From NCBI GenBank assembly GCA_016927865.1, contig JAFGLU010000117.1, positions 1 through 64,000 on the forward strand: a DNA stretch of 64,000 nt, written 5' to 3'. Shown here piece by piece: positions 56,236 through 64,000 of the stretch (its first letter is position 1; every line of letters starts with the position of its first letter). Under the pieces are notes generated by a model. That model saw nothing but the letters and a program-made list of their open reading frames with translations. It was not told the DNA's origin and made no database searches. This DNA is from Anaerolineaceae bacterium. GTDB taxonomy: Bacteria > Chloroflexota > Anaerolineae > Anaerolineales > Anaerolineaceae. The position numbers were made by a program, and so were the translations under genes.

Positions 56236-56434
56236 TCTCCGGCTGATTCGGGGACTGTGATCCCTTTGTGCCAGATTCCTCGGTTACGGCGCGGGCCGTT
56301 TTCATAGCTTCTGCCATACTGATAACTGCAAAACGGACGGCAGCGGTTCTGGAAAGCCCCGTTATTGATTGCAGTTTATCGAGTGCCGTGGCGGTCTTTT
56401 GGTTCATGCTGATGTGTAAAGGGGGGTGGGGCAT
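56228..56434 (-). CDS. Small ribbon-helix-helix-like protein
   Basis: A 68-residue protein, LHISMNQKTATALDKLQSIT then GLSRTAAVRFAVISMAEAM, matching the strand-helix-helix pattern of Arc/CopG regulators. It overlaps the Rep-like gene by eight bases. A CopG-type repressor next to a Rep gene is common in small replicons and would control copy number, which is inference. Confidence 0.65.
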   Translation of the reverse strand: MPHPPLHISMNQKTATALDKLQSITGLSRTAAVRFAVISMAEAMKTARAVTEESGTKGSQSPNQPEND

Positions 56435-56458
56435 TGTGATTATCCTTTGCTAGAATAT

Positions 56459-56725
56459 ATGTTCTGTTTATACATACGGATTATAGCTCAATCACTGGAC
56501 CAAACCGAACGGAAAATAAAATTGTTGCTGGGATGGTATGCTAACCGTAAAGAGGTTAGGTTTTATTTAAGAATAGGCGCGATTGCAATTCTGCTTTATG
56601 GGTATTGGATGTGGCGTGCCTTTGCCTTGCAGATGGTAAGCTTTCATAAAGAGTACGTGGATTTACAAGTATTGGGAAGATGCCTGGCTCAAACTGATAT
56701 CTTTGTTATTGACGCTCATCAATAG
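56459..56725 (+). CDS. Possible small membrane protein
   Basis: A frame of 88 residues from the ATG at 56459 with one hydrophobic helix (LRIGAIAILLYGYWMWRAFAL). It lies between divergent genes. There is no clear ribosome-binding site and no recognised family, so it may not be a gene. Confidence 0.35.
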   Translation: MFCLYIRIIAQSLDQTERKIKLLLGWYANRKEVRFYLRIGAIAILLYGYWMWRAFALQMVSFHKEYVDLQVLGRCLAQTDIFVIDAHQ

Positions 56726-56781
56726 GGAAGTCCGGTAGACAATACTTCTTAATTTTGGGTCTATACTAACTCTATAAGGAT

Positions 56782-57762
56782 ATGGAGGAATACTTGAAAC
56801 TATCTTCTCGAACAATAGCTGATTTATCCGAAATAGTGTGTGGGAATTCCGGAAAAGAAGTTAGTAATTTTCCATACAGAAGCAGTTCAAAACTTACTCG
56901 CTTTTTCACCAATTGTGATTTGAATTACATCCATAGTGGTGAAACAAGGAATTATTGGGTGGAAAAGGTGCTCCTCGAACTTAATTCCGGTTTAGCTTCG
57001 ACCCCTACATTGCCCAGCGATTCCATTATTAGGGTGATCCAAGAATTACTCAATGTGTCCGAATTTGAAGGATTAGAACTAGATAGAAATAAAGCCTGTG
57101 AATTTTTGAATAAAGTGCTTATTCGTGAAGGTATTGAAGCTTACTTTGACGTATCGGGTAGGTGTTTTGTAAGGTCATTAAATTCACAGGTAACCTCAGA
57201 ATTTTCGAAAGTCCAACCTCGACCGCTTTCAGCAAGTGAGTTGTCAAAAAGACAGGAAATCGAAGAATTTTTAGGAGCTGCATCCGAGGATGAAATTATA
57301 GAGAAATTATTGGTTCCGATGTTCCGTCAGTTAGGTTTTTTGAGAGTAGTACCAACGGGACACCGTGAGAAAAACCTTGAGTTTGGAAAAGATATTTGGA
57401 TGAAATACCGCTTACCTACTGGACATTTTATTTATTTTGTTGCCCAGGTTAAAAAAGATAAAATTGATTCCGCGGGCAAAGATATAAATAGCAATATCAG
57501 TGGCATTTTAAGCCAAGCACGAATGGCTTTAGATTATCCTGTATTTGATCCTGAGACAAACAGGAAACATCTAGTAGACCATGTTTACATAATCTCTGGC
57601 AGTATCATTACAAAACCTGCAAGGCTATTGCTTATTGAGCACTTGGACAAAGAAGCCCGCAGACACATTATATTTATGGACAGAGATGAAATATTGGACT
57701 TGGGTGCAATAACAGCGATTAATGTGCAACAAAAAGATGAAGGGATAGATTTGCCTTTCTAG
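56782..57762 (+). CDS. Putative defence protein with Mrr-like nuclease domain
   Basis: A 326-residue protein. The N-terminal half (KLTRFFTNCDLNYIHSGETR, NYWVEKVLLELN, IIRVIQELL) resembles the N-terminal domain shared by AbiJ-type abortive-infection proteins. The C-terminal half is a restriction-endonuclease-like fold, with Glu200/Asp204 (LEFGKDIWMKY) and Gln222-Val-Lys224 (FVAQVKKDKID) as a PD-(D/E)xK site of the Mrr type. A GGAGG just inside the start codon would better serve the TTG at 56794. It is A+T-rich, convergent with the restriction-modification pair, and probably an independent anti-phage gene. Confidence 0.65.
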   Translation: MEEYLKLSSRTIADLSEIVCGNSGKEVSNFPYRSSSKLTRFFTNCDLNYIHSGETRNYWVEKVLLELNSGLASTPTLPSDSIIRVIQELLNVSEFEGLELDRNKACEFLNKVLIREGIEAYFDVSGRCFVRSLNSQVTSEFSKVQPRPLSASELSKRQEIEEFLGAASEDEIIEKLLVPMFRQLGFLRVVPTGHREKNLEFGKDIWMKYRLPTGHFIYFVAQVKKDKIDSAGKDINSNISGILSQARMALDYPVFDPETNRKHLVDHVYIISGSIITKPARLLLIEHLDKEARRHIIFMDRDEILDLGAITAINVQQKDEGIDLPF

Positions 57763-57897
57763 AAAATTTTTGAAAATCTGTAGAACAACGTAATGCAAAC
57801 AATGCTTTCGATAATTGCGGTTATCGGAACCCAATAATCTTCGTTATCTGCTTACAAAGTCATACAAGGGTTAATCAAAAAATCCAGCGGAAAGTTT

Positions 57898-58767
57898 CTA
57901 CTGAAGAAGGTAGTTTTTAAGAAATTCAAGAGCATCGTTTTTGCTATGAAAATTACCTTCGATATGGTCATCGTTGATGTATTTTATATATACTTCATAT
58001 CGATATAGGGGTGCTCGAGAATCATCCTCGTTATAAGTGTCTATAAACTCAATAGCTTTCCCAACCGTTTCAAACTCAAGTAAACTGCCATGTAGCGGAA
58101 GTATACGGACAAGAATAATCTTCTTCTTAATAGAAGTCTCTAGTTTGTCCATAAATTGTTTTACTGCTACATAGTTTTGTTCAACAAGAATGGCTGGCAA
58201 TAGATTTTTTTGTTCTTGAGATAAATCTTCCCATTTGGATACTTTTTCTTGAAAAACATTGTCTGGCGTATCTTCATCGTAAAAAGCGTCAATACCTACT
58301 TCTGCAAAAGCATTTATAACGTTGCTATAAGGAAAAAATAATACTGTAAACCCCAACGATAATAATTGTTGGAATGCACCTTCTGTAAACTCGCCTGCTA
58401 AGATAACTCCTAAAAATGGGGAGTTATTCTGGTATTTAGCTGATAATGGGACTATTGCGCCTTGAATCTCTTGTGCTTTATTTCTTGAATGTTTTGTATA
58501 TCTTCTCCATGCTGCTTCAATAAAAGCGACAGGTTCCCCGGTTCTATTTTGCGAACCATTTCTTTCTATTACAAAATCCAAATCATGAGTATTTCCATCT
58601 AAATCTTGCCAACTGACTTTGTTCCTTCCCTGTCTAGCTAACCTTTTCCCTCTCTTGTCTAAGAAGAGGTTATTATTTTGGCAAAATTCTGCAAGAAACG
58701 GTTCAATGGCTAGTTCCAGAACGTCTCCTATTATTTGGCCGAATTTGTGAGATGGAGAGTTAGCCAT
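57898..58767 (-). CDS. Putative type II restriction endonuclease
   Basis: A 289-residue protein next to a DNA methyltransferase. The segment DGNTHDLDFVIERNG followed by VAFIEAAWRRYTKHSRNKAQE has the acidic residues (Asp62/Asp64, Glu84) of a PD-(D/E)xK-type site, with the EAAWRR ending known in several restriction enzymes. The rest is helical/beta text without a clear family. It starts three bases after the methyltransferase stop. A+T-rich. The recognition site is not predictable. Confidence 0.72.
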   Translation of the reverse strand: MANSPSHKFGQIIGDVLELAIEPFLAEFCQNNNLFLDKRGKRLARQGRNKVSWQDLDGNTHDLDFVIERNGSQNRTGEPVAFIEAAWRRYTKHSRNKAQEIQGAIVPLSAKYQNNSPFLGVILAGEFTEGAFQQLLSLGFTVLFFPYSNVINAFAEVGIDAFYDEDTPDNVFQEKVSKWEDLSQEQKNLLPAILVEQNYVAVKQFMDKLETSIKKKIILVRILPLHGSLLEFETVGKAIEFIDTYNEDDSRAPLYRYEVYIKYINDDHIEGNFHSKNDALEFLKNYLLQ

Positions 58768-58770
58768 ATT

Positions 58771-60084
58771 TCATCCCTCAACCCAAAGACGTCCTTCATG
58801 CAATGGAACGCGATGTTTTCTGTTTTTCCATTTTATGTTTCTATCTCTAAGCTTCTCAAATGTGTAACTATAAAAACCAGCTTCGATAGCTAAATCGCCA
58901 AGCCACTTCTCTACAGGAACGTATATACCATAAGGAGCAGAGTCACCTATGACAAAACAAACTTTAGCGCCTTTCTTGCACATTCTCCTAAGTTCTATCC
59001 AAGACTTTGCCATATCAGAAAAATATGCTGCTATCATTGTGTGATAATGTTTCTTCCCACCATGTGAGTTTCTTTCTACCGCTAATTTTGTGCAAACATC
59101 TGTTAATTCTGGTCGTATTGGCTGAAGTTCATCGCGGCTTAGGATTTCTTCAAGGTTTAATTTTTCTTTAGATGCGTGCTGAGATGAAGAAACGATTAAG
59201 TTCTGTCTGACTGTTTCATGCAAATCCCCCCAAGACTTCACGTCTCCCCAAAAACTCATTTCAAATCTTGTTGCATCGGCATAATCGTAATTGTTAGCAT
59301 ATGGTGGTGATGTAATCACAATATCGATACTTTCACTTAGTACTACTTTACAATTCCTGGCGTCTCCTAAAACTACTTCTGAAAGTGAGTTCTTATACTT
59401 TTTCTGGTAGGAGTACATATCTGCTAACATTAAATCTACTTGATATTTATATGCTTCGAATGGATTATGCGTAACCTTTTTGGTCCTATTGGGAAGTATA
59501 TATTGCCATTGAGCAGTTCCTGCCGAAGAGGTTTGACGTAAAATTGATGTTATCGCTAACCAAATCAGCTCAGAAATCGGGGTTCCATCATCTTGTTCAA
59601 TCCAAGAAGTTTTAATTTTGCTCAGTTGCTCTAGGATTTCGGTCGAAAAGCATCTAACAATTAATTCCGGATATATGCTAAGGTGATGTTCTAATTTAAT
59701 AGCGTTATCCAGAACTTTTCTTGCTCTTTCAGAAAAATTATCTATTGATTGATCCCAATTTAGTTTTGCTTTTGTTATCCTGGCGACGAAAGGATGGGCT
59801 TCAATCCCGATACTTTTTAACCTGCAAGCATCAGCCCCAAGAAGAGTTGTCCCCGAACCAACGAACGGGTCTAGGAGTGTTGATGAGCCATTCTCTTTAT
59901 TGTCGTAGAGAAGATTTTCCACCCATTCTGCAGAAAAACCAGCTGAATATCGGAACCAACGATGAACTGGGAGTTTCATGTTATCCACGAAAGTCCCAGA
60001 ACGATTATCTTTCTTTTCGTTAGGTTTGTCTTCTGGTGATTTATCTGGAAATAATGGTAGCGCCCATTGAGTATAGTCTGCCAT
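58771..60084 (-). CDS. DNA methyltransferase (N4-cytosine/N6-adenine type)
   Basis: A 437-residue SAM-dependent enzyme. Motif I is DPFVGSGTT (residues 72-80) and motif IV is TSPPYANNYDY (SPPY at 259-262), the latter more common in N4-cytosine enzymes. The ~180-residue spacer probably holds the target-recognition domain. It is the first gene of the pair with the restriction enzyme and would protect the host DNA. TATAAT ends six bases before its ATG, so the message may be leaderless. Confidence 0.9.
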   Translation of the reverse strand: MADYTQWALPLFPDKSPEDKPNEKKDNRSGTFVDNMKLPVHRWFRYSAGFSAEWVENLLYDNKENGSSTLLDPFVGSGTTLLGADACRLKSIGIEAHPFVARITKAKLNWDQSIDNFSERARKVLDNAIKLEHHLSIYPELIVRCFSTEILEQLSKIKTSWIEQDDGTPISELIWLAITSILRQTSSAGTAQWQYILPNRTKKVTHNPFEAYKYQVDLMLADMYSYQKKYKNSLSEVVLGDARNCKVVLSESIDIVITSPPYANNYDYADATRFEMSFWGDVKSWGDLHETVRQNLIVSSSQHASKEKLNLEEILSRDELQPIRPELTDVCTKLAVERNSHGGKKHYHTMIAAYFSDMAKSWIELRRMCKKGAKVCFVIGDSAPYGIYVPVEKWLGDLAIEAGFYSYTFEKLRDRNIKWKNRKHRVPLHEGRLWVEG

Positions 60085-60090
60085 AGCTTG

Positions 60091-60141
60091 ATTATATTGT
60101 ATGAGCTCACATTATCTTCATATTTTAATATTCGAATATTA
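60091..60141 (-). promoter_or_regulatory. Promoter and palindrome before the methyltransferase
   Basis: A perfect TATAAT on the minus strand (60096-60091) is six bases from the ATG at 60084. About 30 bases further up is TAATATTCGAATATTA (60126-60141), a perfect 16-bp palindrome that could be an operator, as in many restriction-modification loci. Confidence 0.45.
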
Positions 60142-60279
60142 GTTTAACCGAATTCACACAATTACTACACCTAATCCAGCGGAGACAGCATCAGAAGGAC
60201 CACTAAGGGGTCCTTGGGCCTTTTAAGTCTTTCTATTTGCTTGTGCACATTTTGTAATTCTTGAGCCTTGTAATACAAA

Positions 60280-60316
60280 AACGGTCTGCTCTAGTTCTTA
60301 GCGGACCGGTTTTTTA
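60280..60316. terminator. Terminator after the recombinase gene
   Basis: AAACGGTCTGC and GCGGACCGGTTTTTT form a stem with T-runs on both sides, 90 bases past the recombinase stop on the minus strand. The 324-bp gap between the methyltransferase and recombinase genes also holds an AAGGACC/GGTCCTT hairpin (60195-60215) but no gene. Confidence 0.65.
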
Positions 60317-60408
60317 TTGCCCTGTAATTGGTAAACAGCTTTTAAGACCGCGGTAGAGGTGGTGCTCCCGTCGCGTGAATACGCGCCTTAAAGCTGACAA
60401 ACAAAGGA

Positions 60409-61620
60409 TCACTTACCTTGTTTCTGAAGATCCAATAACGCCCGCCCAAAAGCCTCTAAGAATCGCGGGTCACTCAAGAGGCCCTGAAAATCAACGGGCA
60501 CGGCTTGTGGGGTGGGGTGGTGGTTGCCAGTCAAGCCCGACAATATCTCCCTCGCGTTTTCGGCTGACAAGTTACCATAAACCCCGTCTGTGATGTTTAT
60601 GCTAGAGTGCATGAGGTTTTGTGAAACGGCTTTCAATTCCGCAATATCTTTGGCGTTCTTGACACCATAAACCGCGTGCCCGTGCCGCAATTTGTGCGGA
60701 GACTTATAAGCGACTCCGGCGATATTACAGACCGTTTTCATAGTATCGACAAAAGGCACTCTTTTGGCGGCTGCTTTCGCGGGCAGCAATAAGCCATCGT
60801 CAATAATCGCCGTGCCCCATGTGTTGAGACTTGCGCACCACCGGCGAGTTGTCGGGGCATTTTCACGGACAATTGCGTCCCATTTCTTGACGGGTTCCAT
60901 TAATTCGGGAATAGGCAAAAAGCCAGTAATAGCGGCCTTCCTAAATTTGGTAAGAACGCCCATAGACGGGTCTTGTCTCACGGTCAATCGTTCCAGGTCA
61001 ACACATGAAACGGGCAAAGACAAAAAAGCCGTAATCCTCATGCCCGTAAGATACAAAAAACAGATTGATGCCTGAGCCCGCAATAACGCAAGATTTAACC
61101 TGCCATGTTTTCCAGGTTTGGCGAGTTCTTCCAGGTCCATCCCATCGAGGCGCTCGATCTGCAATTTTTCGTCAGGGATATTTGCGATTTTCAAAGCATC
61201 TTCAAGGGTCCATGCTTCGATGGTTTTTAGTTGCGCACCATCACGGGCGGCCTTTCTGGAGGGCTGAATAGACTCTATCCATAGTTGCTTTACGTCTTTG
61301 TAACGATTCGGGTACTCGGCCTTTGCCCATGTATAAAACATCCTGACTTGACCGCAAATTTTTTGTTGAGTCGCAAACGCAAGCGGCTTGCCGATTTTCG
61401 CGGCCTGCCAGCGGGTATCGTTGCGGACCGTCAAAAGGTAGTTAGGTAGTGTTGGTTTTTCCTTGCGGGGGGCTTGCGGCAGCGGGATATTGTCAGCCCA
61501 AAGAAGCAAGTGCTTAAGATAAACCTCGAATCCCCGGATTGTTAAAGGGTCTTTTTGCTCGACTTCGGACTGGTAGCGAATAAATGCCTTCACATCATGG
61601 TAGTTTTGGCGCTCGATCAT
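60409..61620 (-). CDS. Tyrosine recombinase/integrase
   Basis: A 403-residue site-specific recombinase. The catalytic set is Arg195 (LTGMRITAF), His309 and Arg312 (SPHKLRHGHAVYG), His338 (LMHSSINITDG) and Tyr348 (VYGNLS). An N-terminal SAM-like core-binding region precedes it. It would drive integration at tRNA-Leu. It lies at the distal end of the element and overlaps the HTH/zinc-ribbon gene as ATGA. Confidence 0.93.
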   Translation of the reverse strand: MIERQNYHDVKAFIRYQSEVEQKDPLTIRGFEVYLKHLLLWADNIPLPQAPRKEKPTLPNYLLTVRNDTRWQAAKIGKPLAFATQQKICGQVRMFYTWAKAEYPNRYKDVKQLWIESIQPSRKAARDGAQLKTIEAWTLEDALKIANIPDEKLQIERLDGMDLEELAKPGKHGRLNLALLRAQASICFLYLTGMRITAFLSLPVSCVDLERLTVRQDPSMGVLTKFRKAAITGFLPIPELMEPVKKWDAIVRENAPTTRRWCASLNTWGTAIIDDGLLLPAKAAAKRVPFVDTMKTVCNIAGVAYKSPHKLRHGHAVYGVKNAKDIAELKAVSQNLMHSSINITDGVYGNLSAENAREILSGLTGNHHPTPQAVPVDFQGLLSDPRFLEAFGRALLDLQKQGK

Positions 61621-62039
61621 TTCTTGCCCCCTAAAGAAGCAAATCTTCCGATATTACGCTCACACAATGGGCACGTGGCAATTTTTAGGTAAACGCCTTT
61701 TCGGGCAATTGGCTTGCGGCGAAAGTCAGACGCCTCAAACCATGAATTACAATGGCGGCAAAAGAAGTCATTTTCCCCTACAACGTGCTCCGGGCTTTTT
61801 GCCTTTCCTTTTTCTATCGTGCTTTCGAGCCATGTTTTTAGATCTGTTCCAACAATCCAAAAATGCCCGGTATCATCACATCGAGCGGGAAGGCCGGATG
61901 GTATCCATGAGTTGTAAATGGTCGCAGTGGTTACACCTAATTCGTCAGCTAATTCGGACGGTTTATACTCCATAGGGAGAAGGTTCCTTGCCTTTTGCAA
62001 TCCACCTGCCTTAAGTCTTGGGGTCCTTACTTCTTGCAT
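61617..62039 (-). CDS. Excisionase-like HTH protein with zinc ribbon
   Basis: A 140-residue protein. A MerR/excisionase-like HTH (YKPSELADELGVTTATIYNS) is followed by a basic region and a zinc ribbon (FFCRHCNSWF ... CPLCERN). AGAGG before the ATG at 62039 supports that start. It is coupled to the recombinase and probably controls direction of recombination or binds the attachment site. The zinc ribbon is uncommon for excisionases. Confidence 0.75.
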   Translation of the reverse strand: MQEVRTPRLKAGGLQKARNLLPMEYKPSELADELGVTTATIYNSWIPSGLPARCDDTGHFWIVGTDLKTWLESTIEKGKAKSPEHVVGENDFFCRHCNSWFEASDFRRKPIARKGVYLKIATCPLCERNIGRFASLGGKK

Positions 62040-62131
62040 AATTCCTCTTTTCTTGTGGGTGAGTTTGGTTATTAAACAAACGCCCGCGTTAGATGGGGAC
62101 AAAAACGTATAAAATCACTGTTACATTATGC

Positions 62132-62148
62132 GTCCTCTCCAGCGCACA
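62132..62148 (+). other. attR: Attachment site, right (distal)
   Basis: Exact second copy of GTCCTCTCCAGCGCACA from the tRNA-Leu 3' end (54203-54219), lacking the rest of the tRNA. It lies about 90 bases upstream of the excisionase-like start. Confidence 0.85.
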
Positions 62149-62152
62149 CAAG

Positions 62153-62175
62153 AGCCGCAATCAAGCGGCTTTTTT
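62153..62175 (+). terminator. Displaced tRNA-Leu terminator
   Basis: AGCCGC-AATCAA-GCGGCT with five T residues. It follows attR at the distance expected for a tRNA terminator, although no gene now precedes it. It is probably the host terminator separated from tRNA-Leu by integration. Confidence 0.75.
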
Positions 62176-62200
62176 GTTTCCCGAGTTGCAGGAGTATCAT

Positions 62201-62307
62201 AACTACTCGGTGGGTGAGAAAAATCTCTGAATTTGAGGTTTGTGTGCGGGGCTTCGCCCCGCACACAAACCTCAAATTCAGGCTTTCCCGGCTTCGGTAA
62301 GTGGGAA
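62201..62307. repeat. CCGAAWTT palindromic repeat, copy 4, with extended flanks
   Basis: The 55-bp core (62227-62281) has arms CTGAATTTGAGG outward and centre GGGGC-TTC-GCCCC. The left flank AACTACTCGGTGGGTGAG matches AATTACTCAGTGGGCGGAG of the copy at 16891. The centres of the two copies differ but each remains self-complementary. About 300 bp here holds no gene. Confidence 0.8.
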
Positions 62308-62407
62308 CTATTGCTGTGAACCTTGCGTGATTCAGCAAAAAAGAGATAATAGAGAAAAGATCGTCCAACGGGAGGGGAGAAGGTCCGTTGGGAACTAAGG
62401 AGAGGGG

Positions 62408-64000
62408 ATGTCTGGTCAAAGCATTTTACTCGTAGATGACGACCGCAGCATTGCCCGGTTATGCCAGCGCTTGTTGGAGCGTGCAGAGTACGAAGTGATT
62501 GCTTGCACCGATCCGACCGATGCGTTGCGCGTGCTTGCATCCCGCAAGATGGATTTATTGATATCGGATATTCGCATGCCGGTGATGGACGGCTTTGAGC
62601 TGATCTCGCGCTGCAAGCAGATTCAACCCTCGCTGGCGGTGCTGGTGATGACTGGGTTCGGTTCTGTGGACACAGCCATTCAGGCTCTTTACCGCGGCGT
62701 GGACGGGTTGATCCTTAAGCCCTTTGAGAACACCACCGATTTGGTACGGGTGGTGCAGCGCGTGTTGGATGAGAGCCGCCAGAAGCAGGACGCAGCTCGC
62801 GCTCAGGCGCTGCGGCCTTTGTTTGACGTCACTGAAAAACTACTCTCGCAAACCTCTCCGGAAGCGTTGGAAGAGATGCTTCCACAAACGATGGAGCATG
62901 TGTTCAACGCGCCTTTTGCCGGGGTCATTCAGACAGACGGCGAGCAAGGAGCGGGGCGGCTGGTGATGGGCGCGGGGCTGCCTGCGGTGGAGGACGGAAC
63001 CTATTCTGCCTGGGAAAAAATGGCTGGTCTTCTTTCTAGGGTAGAATCAGCGTCGATTTTTAGCACAGCCGGTCCCGGAGATGTTGATATGCGTGCCTGC
63101 CTGGAGGAATTGTCCTGGTCGGGCTGTATGGCGTCGGTTGTGCTGCGCAATGAGCAGCAATTTGTCTTCTTCACCGGCAGGCAGGCCGACAGTCCTCCTT
63201 TTACGGAATCGGACTTGGAGTTGTTTGGTATTTTGGCCCGCCAGGCGGTGGTTGCCATGGAAAACAACCGCCTGTATACCGATCTGCGTAATTCGATTAC
63301 CCAGTTGGAGGAATCGCAGCGGGCATTGATCCAGGCTGAGAAAATGGCCGCGGTGGGCAGACTTTCGGCCACCCTGGCGCACGAGATTAACAACCCGCTG
63401 CAGGCAGTGCGCAACTGCCTGCATCTGGCCAACCGTTCCGATATCGGCGCGGAACAGCGCATGAATTATTTGGCGATGACCACGACCGAGGTGGACCGTC
63501 TTGTGAGCACCGTGCGGCACCTGCTCGATTTCTACCGGCCGGGCGTGCTGGTGAAGGAAGATGTGAATCTCGATAATGTGGTCGAGCGTGTGTTGTATTT
63601 GCTGCGGGCGCAGATGGAATCGCAACATGTACAGGTGGCTTTGGCTTTTGAGGAAGGTCTGCCGCGCATCTTGGGCGTCAAGAACCAGATCCAGCAGGTG
63701 GTCTTTAACCTTTTGCTCAATGCCATGGACGCGATGGAAAGCGCAAGTGGTGAGAAGTGCATTTGGATCGAAGGTGCGGTGACGGGTAAAGGTTGGGTGG
63801 TGTTCAGCGTTGAAGACAGCGGCACGGGTGTGTCTGCAGAAATGCGTGATAAATTATTTGAGCCTTTTGTGAGCTCAAAAAAACAAGGTACAGGTCTTGG
63901 TTTGTCGGTAAGTTATGGTATTATCGAAAATCATGGGGGGACGATGCAGCTTGGGCAACCCAAGCATGGTCAGGGGGCGCGGTTTGAAGTGTTATTACCA
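62408..64000 (+). CDS. Hybrid response regulator/histidine kinase (3' end outside window)
   Basis: An open frame of 531 codons with no stop before the window ends. Domain order: REC (ILLVDDDRSIARL, phospho-acceptor Asp54 in LLISDIRMPVMDGFE, Lys in LILKPFE), a GAF-like middle region (about residues 140-300), HisKA (LSATLAHEINNPLQAVRN, His325), and HATPase_c (QVVFNLLLNAMDAM, DSGTGVS, GTGLGLSVSYGIIENHGG). No membrane helix is seen. An N-terminal receiver before a kinase suggests that it takes a phosphate or signal from another kinase. AAGGAG precedes the ATG. Confidence 0.92.
   Translation, partial: MSGQSILLVDDDRSIARLCQRLLERAEYEVIACTDPTDALRVLASRKMDLLISDIRMPVMDGFELISRCKQIQPSLAVLVMTGFGSVDTAIQALYRGVDGLILKPFENTTDLVRVVQRVLDESRQKQDAARAQALRPLFDVTEKLLSQTSPEALEEMLPQTMEHVFNAPFAGVIQTDGEQGAGRLVMGAGLPAVEDGTYSAWEKMAGLLSRVESASIFSTAGPGDVDMRACLEELSWSGCMASVVLRNEQQFVFFTGRQADSPPFTESDLELFGILARQAVVAMENNRLYTDLRNSITQLEESQRALIQAEKMAAVGRLSATLAHEINNPLQAVRNCLHLANRSDIGAEQRMNYLAMTTTEVDRLVSTVRHLLDFYRPGVLVKEDVNLDNVVERVLYLLRAQMESQHVQVALAFEEGLPRILGVKNQIQQVVFNLLLNAMDAMESASGEKCIWIEGAVTGKGWVVFSVEDSGTGVSAEMRDKLFEPFVSSKKQGTGLGLSVSYGIIENHGGTMQLGQPKHGQGARFEVLLP

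Larger units (their letters stand above)
54203..62148. mobile_element. 7.9 kb integrative element in tRNA-Leu
   Basis: The element is bounded by a 17-bp direct repeat of the tRNA-Leu 3' end. It encodes a tyrosine recombinase (60409) with an excisionase-like partner (61617), a Rep-like protein (55705) and tandem repeats like iterons (55660), small phage-like genes (54444-55528), a restriction-modification pair (57898, 58771) and a Mrr-like protein (56782). Its centre is visibly more A+T-rich than the host. No relaxase, conjugation or capsid gene is seen. It may be an integrative mobilisable element or a phage satellite. A terminator at 62153, right after the distal repeat, is probably the original tRNA-Leu terminator. 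Confidence 0.88.

Noticed and set aside
62121-62540. 139-codon minus-strand frame over the palindromic repeat
   Set aside because: It crosses the attachment site, the terminator and the repeat and overlaps the kinase gene.

Overview
The window reads as a chromosomal segment of a Gram-negative-like anaerobe or facultative anaerobe of the Chloroflexota, most likely an Anaerolineae lineage. This is an inference from gene content and style: Rex, tungsten/molybdenum aldehyde:ferredoxin oxidoreductase, a PPi-type phosphofructokinase, a YugP-type zinc protease, PrsW, a PadR/membrane-protein pair, many GT-C glycosyltransferases, and G+C-rich coding sequence with GTG starts and ATGA overlaps. No rRNA or taxonomic marker is present to prove it.

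Layout. 1-6.3 kb (minus strand): PadR regulator with a membrane partner, an aldolase-AOR pair, glycogen phosphorylase and tRNA-Val. 6.6-11.1 kb: an FAH-family hydrolase, a secreted sortase-like protein, then yebC-ruvC-trmH-type methyltransferase-ruvA. 11.2-15.7 kb: F1-ATPase genes alpha-gamma-beta-epsilon with no F0 or delta genes. 15.9-25.2 kb: an MreB-like protein with altered catalytic residues, Rex, two membrane proteases, tRNA-Arg, a 1.8 kb gene-poor stretch, HtrA and a DUF255 thioredoxin-domain protein. 25.7-39.2 kb: a GNAT-like protein and a surface-glycan cluster of seven multi-spanning GT-C type proteins plus one GT2, interrupted by a nitrilase. 39.3-45.1 kb: a DegS-like kinase, PPi-type PFK with class II FBP aldolase, Nudix and a clan GH-A glycosidase. 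45.0-50.5 kb (minus): rsmD, Mg-chelatase-like AAA ATPase, GtrA, UDP-glucuronate decarboxylase and two lipoproteins. 50.5-54.2 kb: scpB, rluB-type pseudouridine synthase, a NERD-like protein, plsX and tRNA-Leu.

54.2-62.15 kb is a 7.9 kb integrated element. It sits in the 3' end of tRNA-Leu(GAG), bounded by a 17-bp direct repeat of the tRNA end. It is more A+T-rich in its centre and carries a tyrosine recombinase, an excisionase-like HTH/zinc-ribbon protein, a Rep-like HTH protein next to tandem 21-bp repeats, small phage-like genes, and defence cargo: a restriction-modification pair and a separate protein with a Mrr-like nuclease domain. The original tRNA terminator seems to have been displaced to the far end of the element.

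The window ends inside a REC-GAF-like-histidine kinase gene (62408 onward) that continues past base 64000.

A feature that runs across the host backbone is a set of long, nearly perfect palindromes at gene ends. At least four share a conserved outer motif (CCGAA-TT-AGG) around variable but self-complementary centres; two of these also share about 40 bp of flank. They behave like a dispersed palindromic repeat family used as, or mistaken for, terminators.
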